Assembly (NCBI RefSeq): GCF_010686705.1 | Contig: NZ_JAAGWY010000004.1 | Coordinates: 62,001 to 126,000 of the forward strand | Direction of reading: 5' to 3' | Length of the DNA: 64,000 bases | Source: Leifsonia tongyongensis | Lineage (GTDB): Bacteria; Actinomycetota; Actinomycetes; Actinomycetales; Microbacteriaceae | Part shown: positions 1 through 6,592 of the stretch, piece by piece | How positions within the stretch are numbered: position 1 is the stretch's first letter | How the letters are laid out: each line of letters begins with the position of its first letter | Translations under genes and position numbers: made by a program | Notes under the pieces: generated by a model | Seen by the model: only the letters and a program-made list of their open reading frames with translations | Told to the model about the DNA's origin: nothing | Database searches by the model: none

Positions 1-2
1 TG

Positions 3-269
3 GCGATGACCCCACGGCCGCTCGGCTGGTTCGACCAGGAGGACGGCGAGCGCAACTTCGCGCAGCAGGTGCAGTACACGCCGTTCACCTCGATGCTGAA
101 CGTGAGCGGCCTTCCGGCGATCGTGCTTCCCGTGTCGCAGACAGGCGACGGGCTCCCGATGGGTGTGCAGCTGATCGGGCGGCCGGGAGGCGAGGCCACG
201 CTGCTGTCGCTCGCCCGGCAGCTGGAGCGGCGCATCCGGTGGGATCGCCGTCACCCACCGGTCTGGTGA
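3..269 (+). CDS. Amidase, C-terminal fragment (gene starts before the window)
   Basis: The reading frame is open from the first bases of the window and ends at a TGA at 267-269, so only the last 88 or so residues are seen. They carry the conserved end of amidase-signature enzymes: a segment around FTSMLNVSGLPAIVLP, then GLPMGVQLIGRPGGEATLLSLA, which packs against the Ser-Ser-Lys active site in this family. The catalytic residues lie upstream, outside the window. The family hydrolyses carboxamides; substrate cannot be told from this part. An internal ATG at 6 is not the true start, because the frame continues upstream of it. Confidence 0.85.
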   Translation, partial: AMTPRPLGWFDQEDGERNFAQQVQYTPFTSMLNVSGLPAIVLPVSQTGDGLPMGVQLIGRPGGEATLLSLARQLERRIRWDRRHPPVW

Positions 270-301
270 CGTCCCGGCGTCCGCCCGGTTTCAGGCTTCG
301 G

Positions 302-320
302 TTAGGTTAGGCATGCCGAT
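302..320 (+). promoter_or_regulatory. Half DtxR/IdeR-like box, or -10 of a leaderless gene
   Basis: TTAGGTTAGGC at 302-312 equals the left 11 bases of the DtxR/IdeR consensus; over the full 19 bases about 14 match and the right half is poor. It touches the ATG at 313 of a siderophore-interacting-protein remnant, which fits iron control. An alternative is that TAGGTT is the -10 hexamer of a leaderless transcript. The two readings can both hold. Confidence 0.4.
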
Positions 321-456
321 ACTGAGTGCGAGCGAACTCGCGCTGCTGCCTCTGTGCGCTCGTGGCCGGGTCTTCGTCGAGGTCGATAGCCCAGAGGACT
401 TCGCCCCCGACGCGGTCTCTGCGCCCGCCGCGTTCCGCCTCCGCGCCTCGCACTGA
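313..456 (+). pseudogene. Siderophore-interacting protein (SIP) remnant
   Basis: A 47-codon frame from the ATG at 313 to the TGA at 454-456. Its middle, LPLCARGRVFVEVDSPEDF, resembles the NAD(P)-binding part of siderophore-interacting ferric reductases, where an ARGxxFVEV strand precedes a Pro-rich loop and a TWL motif. The flavin domain and everything after the Pro-rich loop are missing, and the last 15 or so residues are low-complexity, so this looks like an internally deleted gene and not a functional protein. The DtxR-like sequence directly upstream supports an iron-related origin. Family assignment is from recall of the motif only. The rest of the 270-593 interval holds a short tandem repeat (450-492) and no other recognisable gene. 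Confidence 0.45.
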
Positions 457-492
457 CGGGCCCGCACTGACGCGCCCCGCACTGACGCGTTC
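450..492 (+). repeat. 14-15 bp tandem repeat, 3 copies, starting at a stop codon
   Basis: GCACTGACGGGCCC, GCACTGACGCGCCC(C) and GCACTGACGCGTTC follow one another at 450, 464 and 479. The TGA in the first copy is the stop codon of the SIP remnant; later copies repeat it at 468 and 483. Confidence 0.8.
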
Positions 493-593
493 AGCGCCTT
501 CGCGTGGGCGAGCGTGCCAGTTCCCGTCGAGCGTGCCCGGCACAACTGTCGCACTTGTCTGGAACCGACGGTCTCGGCGCGCGATGCCCGCCC

Positions 594-1451
594 TCAGGCC
601 ACGCCGGTGAGCTGCGCCGACAGCGCCCAGAGGTCGCGGCCGAGCTGGGCGTCCTTCGCCTGGGCCCGCACCCGCCCGTTCGCCGCGAGCCGGTCGAAGT
701 AGGTTCCACTCGGTGCCCCCACGGGCGCATCGGCGGCGAGGGCGATCAAGGGGACCGCGCCGGCATCGGCCGGGATTCCGTAGGTGCCCCGGGTCGCCCA
801 GTTGCCGAACCGGATGAGGGCGCTCGACTGCCCGAAACCGGTCACCACGGTTCCCGGATGGAACGAGTAGGCGTCGACGCCGGTACCGGTGAGCCGTTCT
901 GCGAGCTCGCGGATGAAGAGGATGGTGACCAGTTTCGACGTGCCGTACGCACGCCATCCGCCGAGCCACGGCCGTTTCTCCCAGTCGAGGTCGTCCAGTC
1001 GCACATGTCCGAACAGGTTCGCCAGGCTCGCAGTCGACACGACGCGGGGGCCGTTCTCCCCGTGGCCGACGGTGTTCGCGGTCTCGATCAGCCTCGGGAG
1101 CAGCAGGTTCGTCAGCAGGAAAGGCGAGAGATGGTTGCTCTGGATCGTGCGCTCGTGCCCGTCGACGGTGAGCTCGCGACGAGAGTGCAGGCCGCCGGCG
1201 TTGTTCGCGAGCACATCGATGTGTTCGTAGCGCTCGAGAAGGGCGGCGGCCAGGCTGCGCACATCGTCGAGCCGGTCGAAATCAGCGAGGAACGCCGTGC
1301 CGCCCACCCGGTCGGCGACGGCCCTGGTCCGCTCGGGGTTGCGGCCGACGATCGCGAGGTCCGCTCCCTGCTCGGCGAGCCGGTCCGCCGCGACCGCCCC
1401 GATGCCGGAACTCGCGCCGGTGAGGACGATCGTGCGCTTGCGGGGGCTCAC
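594..1451 (-). CDS. Short-chain dehydrogenase/reductase (SDR)
   Basis: An NAD(P)-dependent oxidoreductase of 285 residues with a complete classical SDR core: TGASSGIG cofactor loop near residues 12-19, NNAG near 85-88, the catalytic Ser in VVSTASLAN and the YGTSK (YxxxK) pair near 170. The length and the position of these motifs are closest to the retinol-dehydrogenase/WW-oxidoreductase-like branch that acts on hydrophobic alcohols or ketones, but the substrate is unknown. The start is a GTG whose GTGA overlaps the TGA of the HExxH gene upstream, so the two are translationally coupled. The three genes from 3257 down to 594 form one short operon. Confidence 0.85.
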   Translation of the reverse strand: MSPRKRTIVLTGASSGIGAVAADRLAEQGADLAIVGRNPERTRAVADRVGGTAFLADFDRLDDVRSLAAALLERYEHIDVLANNAGGLHSRRELTVDGHERTIQSNHLSPFLLTNLLLPRLIETANTVGHGENGPRVVSTASLANLFGHVRLDDLDWEKRPWLGGWRAYGTSKLVTILFIRELAERLTGTGVDAYSFHPGTVVTGFGQSSALIRFGNWATRGTYGIPADAGAVPLIALAADAPVGAPSGTYFDRLAANGRVRAQAKDAQLGRDLWALSAQLTGVA

Positions 1452-1813
1452 AGGTAGCCGCCTTTCTCGAGGCCGGCCTCGATCTCGAACCTGTTCTTCA
1501 GCGGATTACGGCCTGCCGCCAGGTAGAGCAGCGGAAAGAGCATCCCGTACCGCTGCCACTGGCGTTTGTGGACGGCCTCGTGCTCCATCACCTCGTCGTT
1601 CACGTTCTGCGCGGTGAGGTAGCAGCCGCCGACGCACGAGCCGCCGCGGCCGAACGACCACGTGGGCAGGCCCCGGAACACGATCAGCCCGGCCCGGCGC
1701 TCGATCGGGCCGGTGCTCCAGATGAAACCCCACACCAGACCCACGGCGGTGGCATAGAGGTAGCCGAGGCGGCTGAGCGGGGAGTCGAACAGCAGGTCTT
1801 CGAGGGTCTTCAC
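1448..1813 (-). CDS. Small HExxH-motif protein with one hydrophobic segment
   Basis: A 121-residue protein. A hydrophobic stretch near residues 18-32 could be a membrane segment. Residues 78-82 read HEAVH, the HExxH zinc-binding signature of metallopeptidases, and a conserved-looking FEIEAGLEKGGY ends the protein, where a third ligand Glu could lie. A Cys-rich SCVGGC lies at 59-64. Similar proteins are sometimes labelled Fe-S oxidoreductase in databases, a label I cannot support from the sequence. The GTG start at 1813 was chosen because it lies one base after the TGA of the upstream flavoenzyme; the longer frame upstream of it runs through that gene and has composition unlike a protein. Proteolytic activity is inference from five residues. 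Confidence 0.65.
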   Translation of the reverse strand: MKTLEDLLFDSPLSRLGYLYATAVGLVWGFIWSTGPIERRAGLIVFRGLPTWSFGRGGSCVGGCYLTAQNVNDEVMEHEAVHKRQWQRYGMLFPLLYLAAGRNPLKNRFEIEAGLEKGGYL

Positions 1814-1814
1814 A

Positions 1815-3257
1815 TCACTCCGTCGGTCGTCCGTAGGCCTCGAGCAGACGCAGCCAGACTTCGCTGAGCGTCGGGAACGACGGTACGGCGTGCCAGAGCC
1901 GCGAGAGCGGAACCTCGCCGACGACGGCGATGGTCGCGGAATGGAGGATCTCGGCGACATCCGCTCCGACGAAAGTGACGCCGAGAAGCACCTGGCGGTC
2001 CTCGTCGACGATCATGCGCGCCTGGCCGACGTAGTCGTCGGCTGCGATGCTCGCTCCGGACAGCCCGCTCATGTCGTAGTCGACGACGCGGATGCGGTGC
2101 CCGGCCTTCTCGGCTGCGGCTGCGGTCAGGCCGACGGATGCGACTTCCGGGTCGCTGAAGGTGACTTTCGGGATTGCGGAGTGGTCGGCGGTGGCGACGT
2201 AGGTCGACCACGGCTCGGTGGAGAGGGTGCGGCCTTTCGCGCGGGCCGCCATCGCGTCCCCGGCGATGCGCCCCTCGTATTTGCCCTGGTGGGTGAGGAG
2301 CACGCGATGTGCCACGTCCCCGGCGGCGTAGAGCCAGTCGATCGGCGACCCGTCCGGGCCGATGACCCTCATCGAGTCGTCCGTCTCCAGCCATTCGCCG
2401 GACGGGAGCCCGAGGGTCTCGAGGCCGAGGTCGCTCGTACGCGGATGGCGTCCGACGGCGACCAGTAGTTCGTCGGCTTCGATCGTGTCACCGTTGCCGA
2501 GCTCGATGTGTACGACGCCGTCGGCGGTTCGCTCGACACGGCCGACACCGGTGTGGAGGTGCAGCGAGACGCCGAGGTCTTCGAGCGCTTCGGCCACCAT
2601 CTCTCCGGCGAACGGCTCCTCCTTCGACAGCAGGGTGGAGCGTGCGATGAGGTCGACGTGGGTTCCGAACCCGGCGAACGCAGTCGCGATCTCCACGCCG
2701 ACGACACCGCCGCCGAGGATGGCCAGGCGGTCGGGCACCTGCTTCACACTCGTCGCGTCGCGGCTCGTCCACGGCCGGCTCTCACGGAGACCGGGCAGAT
2801 CGGGAAGCACCGCTGCGGAGCCCGTGACCACGGCGACCGAGTGCCGGGCGGTGAGGGTCGTGACCGTTCCGTCGGGACCGGTCACGGTGACCTCGCGCGG
2901 GGCGGTGAACATCGCGTGGCCGCGCACGAGGTCGATGTCGGCGCTGCGGAGCCACTCGACCCCGCCGTCGTCCGTCCAGTCGCTCGTCATCCAGTCGCGC
3001 CGTCTCAGCACGGCGGCCACATCGAGTTCGCCGGTGATCGCTTCGCGCGCCCCGCCGACTTTGCCCGCCGCCCGCAGGAGTGCACCACTGCGCAGCAGGG
3101 TCTTCGACGGCATGCACGCCCAATAGGAGCATTCGCCGCCGACCAGTTCGGCTTCCACGATGACCGTGCGCACTCCACCTTGCGCGGCACGGTCGGCGAC
3201 ATTCTCGCCGACCGTTCCCGCCCCGATCACGATCACGTCGTACTCGGCTGCGTTCAT
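1815..3257 (-). CDS. FAD/NAD(P)-dependent disulfide oxidoreductase (Lpd/mercuric-reductase-like)
   Basis: A 480-residue class I pyridine nucleotide-disulfide oxidoreductase. Order of parts: FAD-binding VIGAGTVGENVA near residue 11, redox pair in GGECSYWACMPSK near 41-53 (Cys-x4-Cys), NAD(P)-binding GGGVVGVEIATAF near 182, second FAD motif LYAAGDVA near 309, and the dimerisation domain ending with HAVPSFPTLSE, which supplies the His-Glu pair. No 2-oxo-acid dehydrogenase genes lie nearby, so it is probably not the Lpd of those complexes; a soluble reductase or transhydrogenase-like role is possible. The SD sequence AGGAG lies 6 nt before the ATG and abuts an array of 14-bp repeats. First gene of a three-gene overlapping set. 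Confidence 0.85.
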   Translation of the reverse strand: MNAAEYDVIVIGAGTVGENVADRAAQGGVRTVIVEAELVGGECSYWACMPSKTLLRSGALLRAAGKVGGAREAITGELDVAAVLRRRDWMTSDWTDDGGVEWLRSADIDLVRGHAMFTAPREVTVTGPDGTVTTLTARHSVAVVTGSAAVLPDLPGLRESRPWTSRDATSVKQVPDRLAILGGGVVGVEIATAFAGFGTHVDLIARSTLLSKEEPFAGEMVAEALEDLGVSLHLHTGVGRVERTADGVVHIELGNGDTIEADELLVAVGRHPRTSDLGLETLGLPSGEWLETDDSMRVIGPDGSPIDWLYAAGDVAHRVLLTHQGKYEGRIAGDAMAARAKGRTLSTEPWSTYVATADHSAIPKVTFSDPEVASVGLTAAAAEKAGHRIRVVDYDMSGLSGASIAADDYVGQARMIVDEDRQVLLGVTFVGADVAEILHSATIAVVGEVPLSRLWHAVPSFPTLSEVWLRLLEAYGRPTE

Positions 3258-3267
3258 GGGTGCTCCT

Positions 3268-3323
3268 TCACGGTCTGGATGTCACGGTCTGGATTTCACG
3301 GTCTGGATGTCTGGGTCCGGATG
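3268..3323 (-). repeat. 14-bp tandem repeat, 4 copies, abutting the SD of the next gene
   Basis: On the minus strand the unit is CATCCAGACCGTGA. Copies occupy 3268-3281, 3282-3295 (first base changed), 3296-3309 and a degenerate 3310-3323. It lies in the 105-bp gap between the crotonase gene and the flavoenzyme gene and runs directly into the AGGAG ribosome-binding site. The three good copies each end in TGA. Confidence 0.9.
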
Positions 3324-3362
3324 GTCACTGTACGCTCGGCGCCCGGGCCGGAGTCCTCGTGT

Positions 3363-4148
3363 TCAGCGCCCGACGAATTCGGCTTCCGTGCGCTGGAGGA
3401 AGGACTCCATGCCGATGCGCGCATCCTCTGTCGCGGCGAGCCTCGAGAGCGCCGGCTGCAGTTCGGACTCGGCTGCAGCGTCGCCGTCGCGGATGGCCCG
3501 CTTCGCGTTCGCGAGGGTCGCCTGCACGGCCAGCGGAGCCTGTGCTGCGATCCGCTCGGCGATCGCGAGGGCCCGGTCGAACTGCTGTCCGTCGGGGACG
3601 ATCTCCTGAACGAGTCCGATGCGGTGGCCCTCGGCCGCGTCGAACCAGTCGCCGGTGAGGATCCAGCGCATCGCATTGCCCCAGCCGACCGCGCGCGGAA
3701 AGCGCAGGGTCGCGCCACCGAACGGGAGGATCCCCCTGGTCACTTCGATCTGCGCGAAACGCGTCGATTCCGCTGCCACCGCCACCTCGCTCGCCAGCAT
3801 CAGTTCGATCCCGAGGGTGAGGCAGATGCCCTGGACGGCGACGACGACCGGCTTGCTCAACTGCTCGCCTGTCACCTGCCACGGGTTGATGCCGCCTTCG
3901 GTGACGTAGTCGATGCCATCGGCGCCGATCCGCGGGCCGATGTCTGCGAGGTCGAGCCCGGCGGTGAAGTGGTCGCCGACCGCGTACACGAGGCCTGCGC
4001 GGAGCTCCGGGTCGCGCTCCAGTTCCCCGTAGGCGAGCGCCAGCTGGCTGAGCAGTTCGAAGTCGGCGGCGTTGCGCTTGTCGGGCCGGTTGAAGCCGAT
4101 GAGCAGCACGTGCCCGCGGCGTTCGGTGAGGATCCTCGGTTCGGTCAT
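3363..4148 (-). CDS. Enoyl-CoA hydratase/isomerase family (crotonase)
   Basis: A 261-residue crotonase-fold protein. Visible family features are the N-terminal FNRPDKRNAADFELLSQL segment near 18-34, the oxyanion-hole region GDHFTAGLDLADI near 58-70, and PVVVAVQGICLTLGIELMLASE near 104-125, followed by FAQIEVTRGILPFGGAT. In hydratases the acid/base glutamates sit in AEF/GELML-like positions; here one is present in the IELMLASE helix, while the second catalytic position reads FGGAT in place of a Glu-containing motif, so the exact reaction (hydration, isomerisation or other) is open. A cis-acting -10 hexamer lies 6 nt before the ATG, so the mRNA is probably leaderless. It stands between the arginase-family gene and the flavoenzyme on the same strand. 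Confidence 0.85.
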   Translation of the reverse strand: MTEPRILTERRGHVLLIGFNRPDKRNAADFELLSQLALAYGELERDPELRAGLVYAVGDHFTAGLDLADIGPRIGADGIDYVTEGGINPWQVTGEQLSKPVVVAVQGICLTLGIELMLASEVAVAAESTRFAQIEVTRGILPFGGATLRFPRAVGWGNAMRWILTGDWFDAAEGHRIGLVQEIVPDGQQFDRALAIAERIAAQAPLAVQATLANAKRAIRDGDAAAESELQPALSRLAATEDARIGMESFLQRTEAEFVGR

Positions 4149-4160
4149 GATCCGAGGCTA
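4149..4160 (-). promoter_or_regulatory. Leaderless promoter -10 (TAGCCT-N6-ATG)
   Basis: Reading the minus strand, TAGCCT (4160-4155) is followed by six bases and then the ATG at 4148. That spacing puts the transcription start on or next to the start codon. No SD sequence fits in the gap. The same TAGCCT-N6-ATG arrangement occurs before the dipeptidase and aldo/keto reductase genes. Confidence 0.6.
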
Positions 4161-4176
4161 CCCTCGCAGGCCCTCG

Positions 4177-4215
4177 CACTCCCCCAGGCAGCTCAGGGAG
4201 CTGCCTGGGGGAGTG
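4177..4215 (-). terminator. 18-bp perfect hairpin across the arginase-family stop codon
   Basis: Arms 4177-4194 and 4198-4215 are fully complementary with a 3-nt loop. The stop codon TGA (4195-4193) of the arginase-family gene lies at the loop, so the hairpin includes its last codons. No T-run follows on the minus strand, as is common for actinobacterial hairpin terminators. Confidence 0.7.
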
Positions 4216-5050
4216 GTGCCGTCAATGCGCCGAGTACGCGCAGGATCACCGCGAGGTCGGCCGAGGCCGCATCGAGCGACTCCGGTGCGAACTCGGTCAG
4301 CGCGGCTCCGGCGAGTTCGAAGCGTCGGCGCACGGCGCGGATCACATCGCTCAGCTGGTCGGGCTGGATGCCGAAGGGCTCGGGAAAGCCGATGCCCGCG
4401 ACGGTCCCCGGGTCGAGGACGTCGAGGTCGATGTGGAGGTAGACGGCGGATGCGCCGGTCGCCTCGATGGCAGAGACGACGGACTCCGGGTCGGCCAGGT
4501 CGTCGACACTGATCACACGGATGCCCGACGCATCGACGAAGGCGCTCTCGCCGTCGTCGAGCGCACGGGTTCCGGCGAGGATCACGTTCGACGGTGTCAC
4601 GAGCTCTGCGCCCGTCGAAGCGAGACCTTCGGGCGCATCCCCGAGGAGCGCTCGAAGCACCATCCCGTGGAAGGCGCCGGAGGGCGACGTCGTCGGGTCG
4701 TTGAGGTCTCCATGGGCGTCGAGCCAGACGAGAGCTACGTCGCCTGCAGGCCGCGCGGACACCGCGTGCTGCACACTCGCCAGGTCGGCCGCGCAGTCGC
4801 CCCCGATGGTGACGACGGGGCTTTCGAGCGCACGCAACTCCGCCATCGCGGCTTCTCGGATGGCGACGAGGGCTGAGAAGCGGTGCACCCCCGTATCCAG
4901 GGATTCACCGGCCTCCATCGGAACCTCGACGACGTGCGTGGCCGACGCGGGAAGATCTCCCTGGATCGCCTCCGCCCCGTCGATGAGCCGCATCGCGCGC
5001 GACGAACCCGAGCCTTGCCATTGGGGTACCACCAGGAAACGTGCAGCCAC
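4193..5050 (-). CDS. Arginase/agmatinase/formiminoglutamase family protein
   Basis: A 285-residue ureohydrolase-fold protein. Metal motifs are in order: GGDCAADLASV at 83-93, DAHGDLN at 111-117, and HIDLDVLDPG at 206-215. These correspond to the GGDHS, DAHxD and SxDxDxxDP boxes that hold the two Mn ions. The His of the first box is Cys here, so metal binding may differ from true arginase; such Cys variants occur in actinobacterial paralogues. The substrate is therefore uncertain (arginine, agmatine, guanidino acids or formiminoglutamate). The GTG at 5050 was chosen because it gives the usual N-terminal strand ARFLVVPQWQG and lies 14 bp after the stop of the upstream gene; the longer frame reads through that gene. 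Confidence 0.8.
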   Translation of the reverse strand: MAARFLVVPQWQGSGSSRAMRLIDGAEAIQGDLPASATHVVEVPMEAGESLDTGVHRFSALVAIREAAMAELRALESPVVTIGGDCAADLASVQHAVSARPAGDVALVWLDAHGDLNDPTTSPSGAFHGMVLRALLGDAPEGLASTGAELVTPSNVILAGTRALDDGESAFVDASGIRVISVDDLADPESVVSAIEATGASAVYLHIDLDVLDPGTVAGIGFPEPFGIQPDQLSDVIRAVRRRFELAGAALTEFAPESLDAASADLAVILRVLGALTAPLPQAAP

Positions 5051-5064
5051 GCTCCCAGTCTGCC

Positions 5065-5712
5065 CTACATGTCGCGGTGGCGCCTCGCCGAAGCGAGGGC
5101 ATCGCGCAGTTCCGGAGCCGTCAGGCGGGAGCCGTAGGCCGGGGTGTCCTTCTGGTAGCGCCATCCCTCCGCGAGCGGACCGGCGTCCACGACGTCGAAT
5201 CCGATCGTGTCGATGAAACCGGCGACCGCGGCCTTGGCGGCCTCGTCGTCGCCGGCGATGGCGAGCGCCCTGCGGTTCGGGTCGCCGGCAGGCCGTCCGT
5301 CCGCCGTGAGGTCCGCCGCATAGATGTGGTTGAAGGCCTTCACGACGTGTGCACTGGGCAAGTGGGCCTGCAGGAGTTCCGACACCGTGGTTGTCTCGTC
5401 GTCGAGCACGGGGAACTGTCCGTCGCGCTGGGGGTAGTAGTTGTCGGTGTCGATCACCGTCTTGCCGTCGAACGCGCCCGCGGGCAGGCTTCCGATGTTC
5501 TTGAGCGGGATCGTGACGACCACCAGGTCTGCCGATCTGGCCGTGTCCTCGACCGTCGCCGCGCGGGCGGACGGGCCCAGCTCGTCGACGAGTGCAGCGA
5601 GCGTTTCCGGCCCCCGTGAGTTGCTCACGATGACCGTGTAGCCGTATGCCACGCCGAGGCGGGCGAGCTGGCCGCCGATGTGTCCTGCGCCGATGAGTCC
5701 GAGAGTCGTCAT
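5065..5712 (-). CDS. NAD(P)-binding oxidoreductase, F420-dependent NADP reductase-like
   Basis: A 215-residue Rossmann protein beginning with TTLGLIGAGHIGGQLARL, a GxGxxG dinucleotide site, followed by VSNSRGPETLAAL, where the SNSRGP turn would read the NADP 2'-phosphate. The rest (VVVTIPLKNIGSLP, DTDNYYPQRDGQ, VVKAFNHI) matches the NADPH-dependent F420 reductase/predicted dinucleotide-binding family. The conserved VKAFN segment is clear. The substrate is unknown. The second ATG (5712) was preferred to one 4 codons earlier because it starts directly at the beta-strand. It is upstream of the arginase-family gene on the same strand (14-bp gap) and divergent from the glutamine amidotransferase gene. 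Confidence 0.8.
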   Translation of the reverse strand: MTTLGLIGAGHIGGQLARLGVAYGYTVIVSNSRGPETLAALVDELGPSARAATVEDTARSADLVVVTIPLKNIGSLPAGAFDGKTVIDTDNYYPQRDGQFPVLDDETTTVSELLQAHLPSAHVVKAFNHIYAADLTADGRPAGDPNRRALAIAGDDEAAKAAVAGFIDTIGFDVVDAGPLAEGWRYQKDTPAYGSRLTAPELRDALASARRHRDM

Positions 5713-5725
5713 TGCACCATGCAAT
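5711..5725. promoter_or_regulatory. Inverted repeat ATTGCA-N3-TGCAAT at a start codon
   Basis: A perfect 6-bp inverted repeat with a 3-bp spacer overlaps the ATG of the dinucleotide-binding protein gene, inside the 105-bp divergent region. A related ATGCATT follows at 5734. A repressor site is a fair guess; no regulator gene is adjacent. Confidence 0.35.
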
Positions 5726-5817
5726 CACGATTCATGCATTCAGGATTCGGCGTGCAGTGTTTCCGGAGGTTACGGCGGCGGATGCGGGCGTTGCGCACCG
5801 CAGGCACACTGGTTGTC

Positions 5818-6564
5818 ATGTCCGCAGCCCGCTCCCTCGCCGTCGTCGAGGTCACTCGCTTCCGGGCACACGATCCCGCCTACCACGACTACGTACAGGT
5901 GCTCATCGGCCGCACGATCGCACGGGCCGAAGAGCTCGGCTGGCAGGTCGACCGCGTCGCGGCCGCAGACCTCGGCCCAGCGTCCCTGCTCGCGCAGACC
6001 GACTCGGCCGACGCGGTCGTCATCATGGGCGGCGAAGACATCGCACCGGAGTTCTACGGCGGCCGGGCGGGTTACGAGGGTGAGAGCGCGCACTTCCCTT
6101 CCGCAGACGAAGGCCAGGTCGCCCTCGTTCTTCGCGCCCTCGAGCGCGGGACCCCGCTTCTCGGCATCTGCCGAGGACACCAGATCATCAATGTCGCACT
6201 CGGCGGCACGATCATCCAGCACCTCGGTGATGCGACGGTGCACAAGAACCACGGCGCTCCGATCGCGGAGATCATGTCGTCGCACGGCGTCGAGCTGGTC
6301 CCGGGGAGCGCCGTCTCAGACCTGCTCGGCGCGGAGCGGGTGCAGGTCCAGAGTGCTCACCACCAGGCGATCGACACGCTGGGTGAGGGACTCGTGGTAG
6401 CCGGCCGCACGCCCGAGGGCGAGATCGAAGCGATCGAGCACACGCAAGCGCCCATCGTCGGCGTCCAGTGGCATCCGGAAGACCCGGGTGCGCCCGCGGG
6501 CCAGCTCGCCGCACTCCTCTCATCCCTCGAGCGCGTGCCGGCCGGCGTGCGCGTCGCCGCCTGA
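5818..6564 (+). CDS. Class I glutamine amidotransferase-like (gamma-glutamyl-GABA hydrolase family)
   Basis: A 248-residue class I GATase domain protein of the PuuD/peptidase C26 type. The nucleophile elbow GICRGHQIIN (Cys near residue 119) and the triad His-x-Glu in VQWHPED near 221 are both present, as is the NHGAP stretch and SAHHQAID, which are typical of gamma-glutamyl-gamma-aminobutyrate hydrolases and related glutamine-dependent hydrolases. It would cleave a gamma-glutamyl amide in the cytoplasm. The ATG at 5818 begins the conserved first strand; upstream in-frame codons cross the divergent promoter and are not protein-like. No putrescine-degradation genes are next to it, so the substrate is not fixed. 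It converges on pcm with a 28-bp gap. Confidence 0.8.
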   Translation: MSAARSLAVVEVTRFRAHDPAYHDYVQVLIGRTIARAEELGWQVDRVAAADLGPASLLAQTDSADAVVIMGGEDIAPEFYGGRAGYEGESAHFPSADEGQVALVLRALERGTPLLGICRGHQIINVALGGTIIQHLGDATVHKNHGAPIAEIMSSHGVELVPGSAVSDLLGAERVQVQSAHHQAIDTLGEGLVVAGRTPEGEIEAIEHTQAPIVGVQWHPEDPGAPAGQLAALLSSLERVPAGVRVAA

Positions 6565-6592
6565 CCCCGCAACAGCGACCGGATGCACGCCC

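Noticed and set aside
2508-4442. A 644-codon plus-strand frame opposite three genes
   Set aside because: Composition is His/Arg/Gly-rich with no domain, and it crosses two real intergenic regions.
5680-5817. N-terminal extension of the glutamine amidotransferase
   Set aside because: The extra 46 codons cross the divergent promoter and start codon of the neighbour and have no family similarity.
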